A DNA stretch of 21,861 bases, taken from contig JAUXOH010000439.1 of NCBI GenBank assembly GCA_030682505.1, positions 1-21,861 of the forward strand, read 5' to 3'. Below the pieces are notes generated by a model. That model ran no database searches and was not told the origin of the DNA. It saw nothing but the letters and a program-made list of their open reading frames with translations. The DNA is from Candidatus Didemnitutus sp. (lineage in GTDB: Bacteria; Verrucomicrobiota; Verrucomicrobiia; Opitutales; Opitutaceae). Numbering within the stretch: the first letter of the stretch is position 1; every line of letters starts with the position of its first letter. A program made the translations under genes and the position numbers. Shown here one piece after another: positions 7,454-15,087 of the stretch.

Positions 7454-8841
7454 GATCGCGTGATCGCCTGCGTTTTCCGGCCGCGCTGGTTCTGCTCGGA
7501 ATCGTGTGCGTGCTCGGTTTGACGGTGGCGACCATCACGGGCTGGCTGCGGGCGGGATTGCGCGACCAGATTCTGCGTCGCGAAGGCGAGTCGCTCTACG
7601 CGGTCACGGTGATGCAGCACGCCTTGGAACGGGAGCGCTTGGGCGAATTGGAATTGGCGAATGCCGACGAGAGCCTGACCATCCTGGCCCTGCAGACGTC
7701 GCGCTTGAAGGGCGTGCTCGGCGTGCAGGTCTTCGATCTCACGGGTCAAGCGCTGGAGGGGTTGCTGGCCCCGCTGCCCATTGCGGCACCGAGCAAAACG
7801 GAGTGGCAAAAACTGCAGCGACTCGTGCCGGTGGTGCAGTTCAAGTCGGCGGCCTCGCTCGAGGGGTTTGATGCGCCCGATCCTTCCTTGGCGACGCGGG
7901 TTCCGCTTTTGCAAATTACCGTGCCGCTGCATCCACCGGAGTTGACTGAACTTGAGGGGGCGGCCCGCTTTGTGCTGGAAGGGCAGCCGATCGCCCGGGA
8001 ATTTGCGCTGCTCGACCAGCGTCTGCTTTGGCAGGCCGGCTTGGTCTGGTTGCTGGCGTCGGGGGTGAGTCTGGCCGGCGTGGGTTGGGTGTTGCGGCGC
8101 TTGGCGCGAGCCCACCGGGAGTTGGAACTGCGCACCGATGATCTTTTGCGGGCGAACCGGGAATTGTCCTTGGTGGCGAAAACTTCGGCGTTGGGCGCCG
8201 TCACGGCCCACCTGATGCACGGGCTCCGCAATCCGCTCGCCGGCTTGGAGTCTTTTTTGCAAGGCCGGGGCGATGAGGAATCGCCGATTTTGGCGGGTGC
8301 ATGGAGTGAGGCCAACGCAACCACCCGCCGGATGAGGGACATGATCAACGAAGTCGTCTCGTTGCTGCAGGAGCAGCAGTCGGGAGCCAGCTATGAAATG
8401 ACCGGGCGCGAAGTGCTGGAAGTCGTGGCCGCGCGGGTGGCGCCGGCGGCGGCGGCCGGTCCGGCCCGCGTGGTGATCGAAGAGCAGGGGGTGGGCGTGG
8501 TCACCAACCACCAGGCCGGGTTGGTGGCGGCGATCTTGTCCAATCTGGCGCAAAATGCCTGCGAGGCGCTGCGCGCGGATGAGAATGCGCAAGTCATTTT
8601 GAGTGCGCGCCCCGCGGCGCAGGGCGGGATTGAATTCGGGGTGCGCGACAATGGCGCGGGTTTGCCGCCGGAACTGGTTGGTTCCCTGTTTGAACCCCGG
8701 GTGAGCACCAAGCCGGGTGGCGCGGGCATCGGTCTGGCCATCAGCCGGCAATTGGCGATCCACCTCGGGGGAACCCTGGAAGTGGTGACCACCGGGGCCT
8801 CGGGGACGTCATTTCGGTTGTTAATTCCACCGACGCGTTGA
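7450..8841 (+). CDS. Membrane sensor histidine kinase
   Basis: A 463-residue kinase with a transmembrane helix at about 8-33, an extracytoplasmic sensor region of about 160 residues with no recognised fold, a second helix at about 193-215, and a short coiled linker leading to the phosphoacceptor helix with His257 in HGLRNPLAG. The ATPase domain has the N box around Asn365/Asn369, G1 DNGAGLP (400-406), FEPRVSTKPGGAGIGL, and G2 at 423-429. No clear HAMP or PAS domain is seen. The NtrB/AtoS-like HxLRNP form of the His box suits a partner of the NtrC family, and the only such regulator nearby is at 3897-5321. Its start overlaps the barrel gene by 4 bases and has no Shine-Dalgarno, suggesting translational coupling. 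Confidence 0.93.
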   Translation: MRSRDRLRFPAALVLLGIVCVLGLTVATITGWLRAGLRDQILRREGESLYAVTVMQHALERERLGELELANADESLTILALQTSRLKGVLGVQVFDLTGQALEGLLAPLPIAAPSKTEWQKLQRLVPVVQFKSAASLEGFDAPDPSLATRVPLLQITVPLHPPELTELEGAARFVLEGQPIAREFALLDQRLLWQAGLVWLLASGVSLAGVGWVLRRLARAHRELELRTDDLLRANRELSLVAKTSALGAVTAHLMHGLRNPLAGLESFLQGRGDEESPILAGAWSEANATTRRMRDMINEVVSLLQEQQSGASYEMTGREVLEVVAARVAPAAAAGPARVVIEEQGVGVVTNHQAGLVAAILSNLAQNACEALRADENAQVILSARPAAQGGIEFGVRDNGAGLPPELVGSLFEPRVSTKPGGAGIGLAISRQLAIHLGGTLEVVTTGASGTSFRLLIPPTR

Positions 8842-8931
8842 AAAACGCGCTCGCCCGCCGCCGGAGGACACGGATAAATCCGCCCGTACCCGGTCTTGCC
8901 GGGCGCCCATTGATCGCCACTAATTCCAATC

Positions 8932-11451
8932 ATGAATCGTGAGTTGAAGGCTGCCTGCTTTTTTTTGGTTTCTGCGCTGACCTGTTTCGCCCAAGCGGAC
9001 GGGAGTCGAAAGTGGGCGTTTCTGACCAATGGGGTGATCTATGCCTCTCCCGCGGTGGCCGGTGACGGCACGGTCTATGTGGGCACCGAAGGCAGCGTGG
9101 CGAGCCAGAGCCGACTCTACGCGATTGCGCCCAGTGGCGCGCTGAAGTGGCAGTTCACCGCCGGAGACTGGATTGATTCCACCCCGGCGATCGCCGCCGA
9201 CGGGACGGTCTATTTCGGATCCTGGGACGGCAAACTCTATGCGCTCAATCCCGCCACTGGAGCCAAGCTTTGGGAATTTGCCGCCAACGGGTTCATTGCG
9301 TCGTCTCCGGCGATCGCCGCGGACGGCACGATCTATTTCGGGTCCGGCGACCGGAGTGTCTATGCGCTCAACCCCAACGGGACGTTGAAATGGACTTACC
9401 CGGTGGCGGATTGGGTGGATTCCGCGCCGGCGATTGGCAGTGACGGGACGATCTATTTCGGGAGCTGGGACGACAACGTTTACGCGCTGTGGCCGGATGG
9501 AACGCTGCGCTGGCAGTTCACGACCGGTGACTCCGTGACCTCCTCACCCGCCATTGGCGCGAACGGCACGGTCTATATTGGATCCGCCGATCGAAAACTT
9601 TACGCGTTGAACGGACAGACCGGGGCCAAGCTCTGGGAGTATGAAACGGGCGCCGGGATCAGCGCCTCGCCGACGCTCGGCGCCGACGGCACGGTGTATT
9701 GCGGATCGATCGACGGTTACTTTTACGCCCTCAACGGTTCGTCCGGTGCGCTCGGCTGGCGGTTGAACATCGGTTTCGAGATTCTCTCCTCGGCCGCGGT
9801 GCGCACGGACGGCACCATTATTTTTGGCGCCAGCGACAAGAACGTTTATGCGCTCAATGCCAATGGCACGACGAAATGGAAGCTGTTGACTGACGACTTT
9901 GTCGACTCCTCGCCCGTCCTGGGTGCCGACGGCATGATCTACGTCGGGTCCTTCGACAAGAAATTGCATGCGATCAACGGCAACGGTTCCGCCGCTTCGG
10001 CCGCATCAGCTTGGCCGCAGTTTCGCCGTGATACGCTGCGCACCGGACGGGCGGCGACGGGCGGAAGCGCGGCAGTGGCGCCCAGCATCACGACCCAAGT
10101 GAGTTCCCAGACGGTGACCACCGGCCGCGACGTGACGCTCTTTGTCAACGCGACCGGCACGCCGCCCATCACCTACCAGTGGCGGAAGAACGGCACCAAC
10201 ATCGCCGGTGCCACCAATTCCAGTCTGGTGCTGACGGCGGTCTCCGCGTCCGACGCCGGCAACTACACGGTCGTTGTCACCAACAGTGCGGGCACCGTGA
10301 CGAGCGGCACGGCAGTCATCACCATTGCCCCGGCTTATTTTCCTCAACCAGCCGGAGTGGCGCTGGATAGCGCGGGCAACCTTTACGTGACCGATCTGTC
10401 CACCAACACGGTCCAGAAAGTGTCAGCGGCGGGCGTCATCACCCTCGTTGCGGGGACGAGCGGCTCGGCGGGATCCGCCGACGGGGTGGGCGCCGCGGCC
10501 CGGTTCAACCAACCTTCGGGCGTTACCTCAACGGCCGGTGCCACGCTGACCGTGGCCGATACCGGCAACGCCACGCTGCGCCGCCTCACGTCCGACGGCA
10601 CGGTGACGACGCTCGCCGGTTCCCCGAGCGTGCGCGGCAATGCGGACGCCACCGGTGCCGCCGCGTCGTTTTCCTCGCCGGTGGGCATCGGCCAGGACAG
10701 TTCGGGCACGCTTTTCGTGGCGGATGCCATGAATCATACCATCAGGCGGGTCACCTCCTCCGGCGCAGTAACCACGTTGGCCGGCAGCCCCGGCACTGCG
10801 GGCAGCACCAACGCCACGGGTGCCGCGGCGCGCTTCAACAATCCGCGCGGCATCGCGGTGGATGGCAGTGGCAACGTCTATGTCGCCGACACGACCAACA
10901 ACACGATTCGCAAAATCACCAGCGGAGGGGTGGTCACGACTCTGGCCGGTTTGGCGGGCGTCACCGGCGCGGATGACGGCGCGGGCAGCGGCGCCTTGTT
11001 CAATCGACCCGATGGGCTGGCCATCGACTCGGCCGGAGCCATCTATGTGGCCGACGCCGGCAATTCACTCGTCCGCAAGGTCTCACCGGCCGGAGTCGTC
11101 ACGACGTTGGCCGGATTGCCGGGCATCGCCGGCCTGAAGGACGGCACGGGCAGCAACGCATTCTTCAATCAACCCCAGGCGCTCGCAGTCGATGCGGCGG
11201 GCACGGTTTATGTGGCCGATACCGGTAACGCCGCGTTGCGTCGGATTACCGCGGCCGGGGTGGTGACAACGATCTCCCTCTCTGAACCGGCGGCCCCGAC
11301 GCCGACGCCCACGCCCACGCCGACGCCAACACCCGCGCCTTCTTCGGGCGGAGGTGGCGGAGGTGCCCCGAGTGTTTGGTTTTTCGCGAGCCTTGGGGGG
11401 CTGGCGCTGGTTCGCCGCTATTTGCAGAGCAGGCGATTCTCTGCGCGCTAA
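8932..11451 (+). CDS. Secreted PQQ-like/Ig/NHL double-propeller protein
   Basis: An 839-residue exported protein. A signal peptide occupies about 1-22. Eight PQQ-like repeats of the form ADGTIYFGSxDxxxYALN (about 25-345) suggest an eight-bladed propeller. One immunoglobulin-like domain follows at about 383-463 (ITYQWRKNGTNI and SDAGNYTVVVTNSAG). Six NHL repeats of the form GxVYVADTxNxTIRKIT...VVTTLAG (about 464-785) suggest a second, six-bladed propeller. A Thr-Pro linker then leads to six Gly (806-811), APS, a hydrophobic stretch, and Arg-Arg, resembling a Gly-rich C-terminal sorting signal such as GlyGly-CTERM. No catalytic residues are apparent; binding or adhesion is more likely than catalysis, and PQQ binding is not implied by the repeats. 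The leader lacks a Shine-Dalgarno. It follows the kinase after 90 bases and could belong to the same output, without proof. Confidence 0.9.
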   Translation: MNRELKAACFFLVSALTCFAQADGSRKWAFLTNGVIYASPAVAGDGTVYVGTEGSVASQSRLYAIAPSGALKWQFTAGDWIDSTPAIAADGTVYFGSWDGKLYALNPATGAKLWEFAANGFIASSPAIAADGTIYFGSGDRSVYALNPNGTLKWTYPVADWVDSAPAIGSDGTIYFGSWDDNVYALWPDGTLRWQFTTGDSVTSSPAIGANGTVYIGSADRKLYALNGQTGAKLWEYETGAGISASPTLGADGTVYCGSIDGYFYALNGSSGALGWRLNIGFEILSSAAVRTDGTIIFGASDKNVYALNANGTTKWKLLTDDFVDSSPVLGADGMIYVGSFDKKLHAINGNGSAASAASAWPQFRRDTLRTGRAATGGSAAVAPSITTQVSSQTVTTGRDVTLFVNATGTPPITYQWRKNGTNIAGATNSSLVLTAVSASDAGNYTVVVTNSAGTVTSGTAVITIAPAYFPQPAGVALDSAGNLYVTDLSTNTVQKVSAAGVITLVAGTSGSAGSADGVGAAARFNQPSGVTSTAGATLTVADTGNATLRRLTSDGTVTTLAGSPSVRGNADATGAAASFSSPVGIGQDSSGTLFVADAMNHTIRRVTSSGAVTTLAGSPGTAGSTNATGAAARFNNPRGIAVDGSGNVYVADTTNNTIRKITSGGVVTTLAGLAGVTGADDGAGSGALFNRPDGLAIDSAGAIYVADAGNSLVRKVSPAGVVTTLAGLPGIAGLKDGTGSNAFFNQPQALAVDAAGTVYVADTGNAALRRITAAGVVTTISLSEPAAPTPTPTPTPTPTPAPSSGGGGGGAPSVWFFASLGGLALVRRYLQSRRFSAR
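11297..11340 (+). repeat. Low-complexity Thr-Pro coding repeat
   Basis: Tandem ccgacgccc/acgcc-type units encode a Thr-Pro linker just before the Gly-rich C-terminal tail of the propeller protein. The sequence is similar in kind to the tract at 521-597. Confidence 0.7.
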
Positions 11452-11484
11452 AGCGGGGACCGTGTCTGCGGCGGCGCGGTCCGC

Positions 11485-12012
11485 TCAGTCCTTTTCCCGC
11501 TTCAACTGGAAATAGGCTTTCAATAATTCGAGGCACGGCTGCTCCAGGACACCCCGCGTGATGAGCAGGTGATGGTTGACGTGCGGCAACTCATTCAGGT
11601 CGGTCGCTCCGCCGAGGCAGCCCATCTTGGGATCGGAGACGGCGTAGACCACGCGTTTCACGCGCGCCATGAGGGTCGCCCCGGAGCACATCGGGCAGGG
11701 TTCCTTGGTGACGTAAAGGGTGGCCTCGTTGAGCCGCCAATCGCCCAGAGCGCGGGCGGCCTGTCCGAGCGCGATGATCTCCGCGTGCGCGGTCGGATCC
11801 CGGGTGCTGTCGCGCTGGTTGTGGGCACTGCCGATCACTTCGCCGCCGAGTTCAATCACGGCCCCGATGGGCACTTCGTCCTGTCGCCACGCCTCAATTG
11901 CTTGGTTGTACGCGAGCCACATGTAGAACTCGTCGTCGCGGTTCAACTGCGACGGATGCACCTTGGCGAAGGGGCAGGGGAGTTCGGGACGAGGGGAAAG
12001 ATTTTCGGACAT
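11485..12012 (-). CDS. tadA: tRNA-specific adenosine deaminase
   Basis: A 175-residue member of the zinc-dependent cytidine/deoxycytidylate deaminase fold. The expected role is converting the wobble adenosine of tRNA-Arg(ACG) to inosine. The zinc site is complete: His76 with catalytic Glu78 (HAE) and Cys106/Cys109 in PCPMCSGA. The segment after the site (ARVKRVVYAVSDPKMGCLGG and VNHHLLITRGVLEQPC) follows the TadA pattern more closely than that of guanine deaminase or free-base deaminases. There is an N-terminal extension of about 25 residues before the core. It is transcribed divergently from infA across 150 bases and converges with the propeller gene. Confidence 0.92.
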   Translation of the reverse strand: MSENLSPRPELPCPFAKVHPSQLNRDDEFYMWLAYNQAIEAWRQDEVPIGAVIELGGEVIGSAHNQRDSTRDPTAHAEIIALGQAARALGDWRLNEATLYVTKEPCPMCSGATLMARVKRVVYAVSDPKMGCLGGATDLNELPHVNHHLLITRGVLEQPCLELLKAYFQLKREKD

Positions 12013-12162
12013 GGCGGAAGGGTGCCCCGCGGCGCTCCGCGAGCCTCAATCGGGCGTTTTGGGGTAAAGCCTTGACTACGGGGCGGATTTCACGGTTACA
12101 AGGGGCTTTTATAGAGCGAACCCGCATGATTAAAACCTCCTACCAGCACTCCTCCCTCCTCC

Positions 12163-12429
12163 ATGTCTGACGGCAAAGCAATCGAAGTGGAGGGTAGAAT
12201 CATCACCGTCCTTCCGGGCACGATGTTTCGTGTGCAATTGGACAACGGTCACATGGTGCTGGCCCACATCTCCGGGAAGTTGCGCAAGCACTTCATCAAG
12301 ATTGCGGCGGGCGACAAGGTGAAGATGGAGATGAGCCCCTACGATCTCGACAAGGCGCGCATCACCTACCGCGTGCGGGAAATCAATCCGAACGCGCCGC
12401 CGCGTCCGCCGTTCCGCCGCCGCCGCTGA
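12163..12429 (+). CDS. infA: Translation initiation factor IF-1
   Basis: An 88-residue OB-fold protein that binds the ribosomal A site during initiation. The core, with GTMFRVQLDNGHMVLAHISGKLRKHFIKI, GDKVKMEMSPYDL and ARITYR motifs, aligns along its length with the usual 72-residue bacterial IF-1. It carries about 16 extra C-terminal residues, Pro-rich then ending in four Arg, that could touch rRNA. The leader is CT-rich without a Shine-Dalgarno. The gene stands alone, not in a ribosomal-protein operon, and ends at the terminator at 12467-12491. Confidence 0.96.
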   Translation: MSDGKAIEVEGRIITVLPGTMFRVQLDNGHMVLAHISGKLRKHFIKIAAGDKVKMEMSPYDLDKARITYRVREINPNAPPRPPFRRRR

Positions 12430-12466
12430 GCGGTGCTGCCGGCCGGACGGGTTGGGAGAAATTTTC

Positions 12467-12491
12467 GCCCGCGCCCGACGCGGGCTTTTTT
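12467..12491 (+). terminator. Terminator of infA
   Basis: A 7-bp GC stem (GCCCGCG with CGCGGGC) around a 5-base loop is followed by six T residues. It lies 38 bases after the infA stop. Confidence 0.88.
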
Positions 12492-12533
12492 GCGGGCTGA
12501 TTTCGTCCGTGCATAGCGGCGTTCCTTTCGGTT

Positions 12534-12539
12534 AGGAGG
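12534..12539 (+). promoter_or_regulatory. Strong Shine-Dalgarno of the recombinase gene
   Basis: A perfect AGGAGG lies 7 bases before the ATG at 12547. It decides that start and stands out because most other genes here have no recognisable ribosome-binding site. Confidence 0.85.
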
Positions 12540-12546
12540 CTGGGAG

Positions 12547-13518
12547 ATGAAATTGCCCCGCGTGACCCGGCCGAAAGCGAAACCGGAGCCCATGCCTCCC
12601 GTTCCGGCCGAGTTTGCCGAGGAACTGGAAGGCTTCATCGGCACGCTCGAACTCGAGCGCGGTCTCTCGGCCAACACCTCCAAGGCCTACGAGAAGGATC
12701 TCGTGCAGGCGGCGCATTGCTTGAAACGCCAGGGCGTCGGCCAGTGGCGGGCGGTCAACGAGCAGCACCTGACCGCGTGGTTGCATTGGATGGCGGATGA
12801 AGGTTTCACCCAATCGAGCCAAGCAAGGAAAGTCAGCGCGATGCGGATGTTTTTTCGCCGCTATCTTGTGGGACAGAACCTCCGACCGGACGATCCGACG
12901 GAACTGCTCAGCAGTCCAAAGTTCCGGCGCAAGCTGCCCCAGACGCTCTCTCCCGCGGACATGGAGAAACTGCTCGCTGCGCCGAAGGGAGGAGATGCCT
13001 ACTCGGTCCGCGATTGTGCCATGCTCGAGCTTTTTTATTCGAGCGGGCTGCGCATTTCCGAACTTTGCGGCCTCACGTTGCAGCAGGTTGACTTGGAACA
13101 CAGCTTCGTGCGGGTGTTTGGCAAAGGCGCGAAGGAGCGGGTCGTGCCGCTCGGTGCCAAGGCTCGCGACGCCGTGCAGGTTTATCTCGGGTCGGGACGC
13201 CCGCGGCTGGTGAAGCCGCGCACGGGGAGCGAACTCTTCATTTCCGAGCGCGGCCGAGCCATCTCGCGCAAGACACTCTGGGCCCTCGTGAAGAAGCACG
13301 CGCGCAACGCCGGTCTGGCCAAGTCCGTGAAGCCGCACTTGCTGCGCCACTCCTTTGCGACCCATCTGCTGGGAGGCGGGGCCGATCTGCGCGCCATCCA
13401 GGAAATGCTCGGCCACGCCAGCATCGGCACGACGCAGATCTACACGGCGGTCGAGTCGTCGCGCCTGCTCGACCAGCACGCCAAGCACCATCCGCGCAAC
13501 AAAGCGGCTAAGCCTTGA
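12547..13518 (+). CDS. xerD: Tyrosine recombinase, XerD-like
   Basis: A 323-residue site-specific recombinase expected to resolve chromosome dimers at dif. The N-terminal SAM-like DNA-binding domain spans about 22-115 and the catalytic domain about 130-310. The catalytic set is complete: Arg169 (GLRISEL), Lys193 (GKGAKER), His264 and Arg267 (HLLRHSFATHLL), His290 (LGHASIGTTQIY) and Tyr299. The end HAKHHPRN matches XerD (HHPR) better than XerC. An N-terminal extension rich in Lys and Pro precedes the core. No attachment sites, phage genes or cassette are nearby, so a housekeeping role is favoured over a mobile-element integrase. Translation starts from a strong Shine-Dalgarno. Assignment to XerD rather than XerC is moderate. 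Confidence 0.9.
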   Translation: MKLPRVTRPKAKPEPMPPVPAEFAEELEGFIGTLELERGLSANTSKAYEKDLVQAAHCLKRQGVGQWRAVNEQHLTAWLHWMADEGFTQSSQARKVSAMRMFFRRYLVGQNLRPDDPTELLSSPKFRRKLPQTLSPADMEKLLAAPKGGDAYSVRDCAMLELFYSSGLRISELCGLTLQQVDLEHSFVRVFGKGAKERVVPLGAKARDAVQVYLGSGRPRLVKPRTGSELFISERGRAISRKTLWALVKKHARNAGLAKSVKPHLLRHSFATHLLGGGADLRAIQEMLGHASIGTTQIYTAVESSRLLDQHAKHHPRNKAAKP

Positions 13519-13528
13519 GGAGCGACTC

Positions 13529-13558
13529 GCGCGTCGGGGAGATTAGACGCGCCATTTT
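13529..13558 (+). terminator. Weak terminator after the recombinase gene
   Basis: GCGCGTC (13529-13535) and GACGCGC (13546-13552) form a 7-bp stem around a 10-base loop, followed by CATTTT. The T-tract is short, so termination may be partial. Confidence 0.45.
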
Positions 13559-13597
13559 CCGTGAACCGGCAAGGCTCGGGCCGCGACCTTTGGTTGC

Positions 13598-14173
13598 ATG
13601 GCGATGAACCCCGATCCGAAGCAGGTGCTGACCGAACTGACCGTGCTCGCCGCCCAGGCGGGCAGCGAGGCGGCTTTTCGCGACCTGCACGGGCTCTGGC
13701 GGGCGGACCTGCGCCGGCTGGCCCTGGTCCGCGTCGAGCGCGACGAGGCGGCTGACGAGGTGATGACCGAGGTCTGGCTCGCGATCGTGCGCGGCTTGGC
13801 GCGGCTCGACGATCCGGCCTGTTTTCCCCGCTGGGCGTTTCGCATCGTTGACCGGCGTTGCACCGACTGGATTCGCCGCCGCGCCACCGCGCGGCGACAT
13901 GCCGTGGCGGTCGCTGCTGAAGCGGAACATTTCGCTCCGGCCGCGGTGCCCGCGATCGCGGCGCACGAACCCGCGGATGAGGTTGTCGCCCTGCGCGCGG
14001 CCGTGACGCGGTTGCCGGCCGACGCACGCAAACTCCTCCACCTTTACTACGAGCTGGGCCGCTCGGTTGCCGAGATCGCGGAGATCCTCGACCTTCCCTC
14101 CGGCACCGTGAAATCCCGGCTCTTCTCTGTCCGCGAAACCCTGAAAGCCCAACTCGAAAGGAAACTCCCATGA
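13598..14173 (+). CDS. ECF-type RNA polymerase sigma factor
   Basis: A 191-residue sigma-70 family factor of the extracytoplasmic-function class. Region 2 lies at about 25-95 (AAFRDLHGLWRADLRRLAL, EVMTEVWLAIVRG, WAFRIVDRRCTDWIRRR) and region 4 at about 133-186 (LPADARKLLHLYYELGRSVAEIAEILDLPSGTVKSRLFSVRETLK as successive motifs of its helix-turn-helix). Regions 1.1 and 3 are absent. A second in-frame ATG at 13604 is an alternative start. Its stop overlaps the start of the next gene by 4 bases, so the two are translated together, which suggests that the partner modulates the sigma factor. Promoter targets are not visible in the window. Confidence 0.92.
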   Translation: MAMNPDPKQVLTELTVLAAQAGSEAAFRDLHGLWRADLRRLALVRVERDEAADEVMTEVWLAIVRGLARLDDPACFPRWAFRIVDRRCTDWIRRRATARRHAVAVAAEAEHFAPAAVPAIAAHEPADEVVALRAAVTRLPADARKLLHLYYELGRSVAEIAEILDLPSGTVKSRLFSVRETLKAQLERKLP

Positions 14174-14538
14174 ACAACCTCGACCAAAAAATCCAAGCCG
14201 CCCTGCGCCAGCAAGGCGCGTCCGCCGAACTGCTTGACGAACCCAATCTCGCCGAGGAGGTCTTCACGGCCTTTCGCGGCCGCAACCGCGTGATTTCAAC
14301 CATCATGTTCGTGGTCAATATCCTGATCGTCGTCGCGGCCGTCTGGTCGGCGGTGAAATTCTACGGAGCGGAATCGACCCAGCTGCAACTGCAGTGGGGC
14401 GCGCTTGCGATGCTGCTGATTATGGCCGCCAGCTTCCTCAAGGTCTGGTTCTGGCTGGAGATGCACACCAATCGCGTGCTCCGCGAACTGAAGCGGGTTG
14501 AGCTGTTGCTCGTGACGCGGCGCGATGGCGAAAAGTGA
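14170..14538 (+). CDS. DUF6768-like membrane protein paired with ECF sigma
   Basis: A 122-residue protein with an acidic N-terminal helix (NLDQKIQAALRQQG), a FRGRNR segment, two membrane helices at about 41-61 and 77-96, and a C-terminal amphipathic helix (LEMHTNRVLRELKRVELLL). This layout matches the DUF6768 family as I recall it, commonly found next to ECF sigma factors. The gene starts in a 4-base overlap with the sigma gene and has an AAGGA Shine-Dalgarno at 14158-14162, 7 bases upstream. Acting as a membrane anti-sigma or sequestering partner is an inference; no zinc-finger anti-sigma motif is present. Confidence 0.8.
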   Translation: MNNLDQKIQAALRQQGASAELLDEPNLAEEVFTAFRGRNRVISTIMFVVNILIVVAAVWSAVKFYGAESTQLQLQWGALAMLLIMAASFLKVWFWLEMHTNRVLRELKRVELLLVTRRDGEK

Positions 14539-14580
14539 CCCGGAAAGCGGGCCCACGGTCGCGCGGTCGCACCGGCGGGC

Positions 14581-15000
14581 TCAGCCGCCAAGCCCGCCGC
14601 CGAGCCGGGCGGCGCGTTTCACCAAGGCAAGGGCGGCGGGCAGGTTCAAGTCCTCGAGCTTTTTGAAATTGATGCAGCTGCGACCGGTGCGGACCTTGCC
14701 GAGCTTGGTCTGGTGCTGGTCGATCAGGTAGCCCTTGGCGTCACAGCAGCAGATGTAGAGGGAGAGGTAGCTCTTGTTGCTGGCGAGGCCGACGATGAAC
14801 CACGTGCCTTCGTGCCCGTCGGCAAAGGTGTAGGGAAACTCGCCGTAGCCGATCACGCTTTTGCCCATCATGTCCCTCATCTTGACCTTGAGTTTCGGGG
14901 CCGCCTGCCGGATCGCCCGGTCCAGCACGGTAAGGGCCGCGCGGCGGTCGTCCGGCAGACTGGCGAGGTAGGACTGCTTGGTCAGCTTGGCAGGGGGCAT
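14581..15000 (-). CDS. DUF1801-like protein
   Basis: A 139-residue soluble protein with the YdhG/DUF1801 layout: an N-terminal helical region (YLASLPDDRRAALTVLDRAIRQAAP), then a beta-rich part with MGKSVIGYGEFPYTF, WFIVGLASNKSYLSLYI and a basic GRSCINFKKLEDLNL segment near the end. The frataxin-like fold has been noted for the family, but its function is not established. Two adjacent Cys plus a third (ICCCDAKG) are unusual. The ATG at 15000 is chosen over an in-frame TTG at 15042. It converges with the sigma/DUF6768 pair and diverges from purine nucleoside phosphorylase. Confidence 0.8.
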   Translation of the reverse strand: MPPAKLTKQSYLASLPDDRRAALTVLDRAIRQAAPKLKVKMRDMMGKSVIGYGEFPYTFADGHEGTWFIVGLASNKSYLSLYICCCDAKGYLIDQHQTKLGKVRTGRSCINFKKLEDLNLPAALALVKRAARLGGGLGG

Positions 15001-15087
15001 GGGAGAGGGGGCTGAGGGGTCGGGGGCGGAGGAGGAAAGCAAATGCAGGCTTTCACTTGTTGGCGGCGTTCGACTACCTTGTTACCC

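Noticed and set aside
7396..8763. Long minus-strand frame opposite the histidine kinase gene
   Set aside because: Low-information basic composition; the kinase boxes on the plus strand explain the region.
8834..8849. CGCGTT-GAAA-AACGCG hairpin at the kinase stop codon as a terminator
   Set aside because: The stem is only 6 bp and has no T-tract; it may be chance in GC-rich sequence.
12072..12100. Sigma-70-like promoter for infA (TTGACT then GTTACA at 17 bases)
   Set aside because: The -35 box is good, but the -10 box does not match TATAAT at either 17- or 18-base spacing; support is too weak.
12547..13518. Tyrosine recombinase as a phage or integron integrase
   Set aside because: No attachment repeats, tRNA, cassettes or phage genes lie nearby, and the sequence follows the housekeeping XerC/D pattern.
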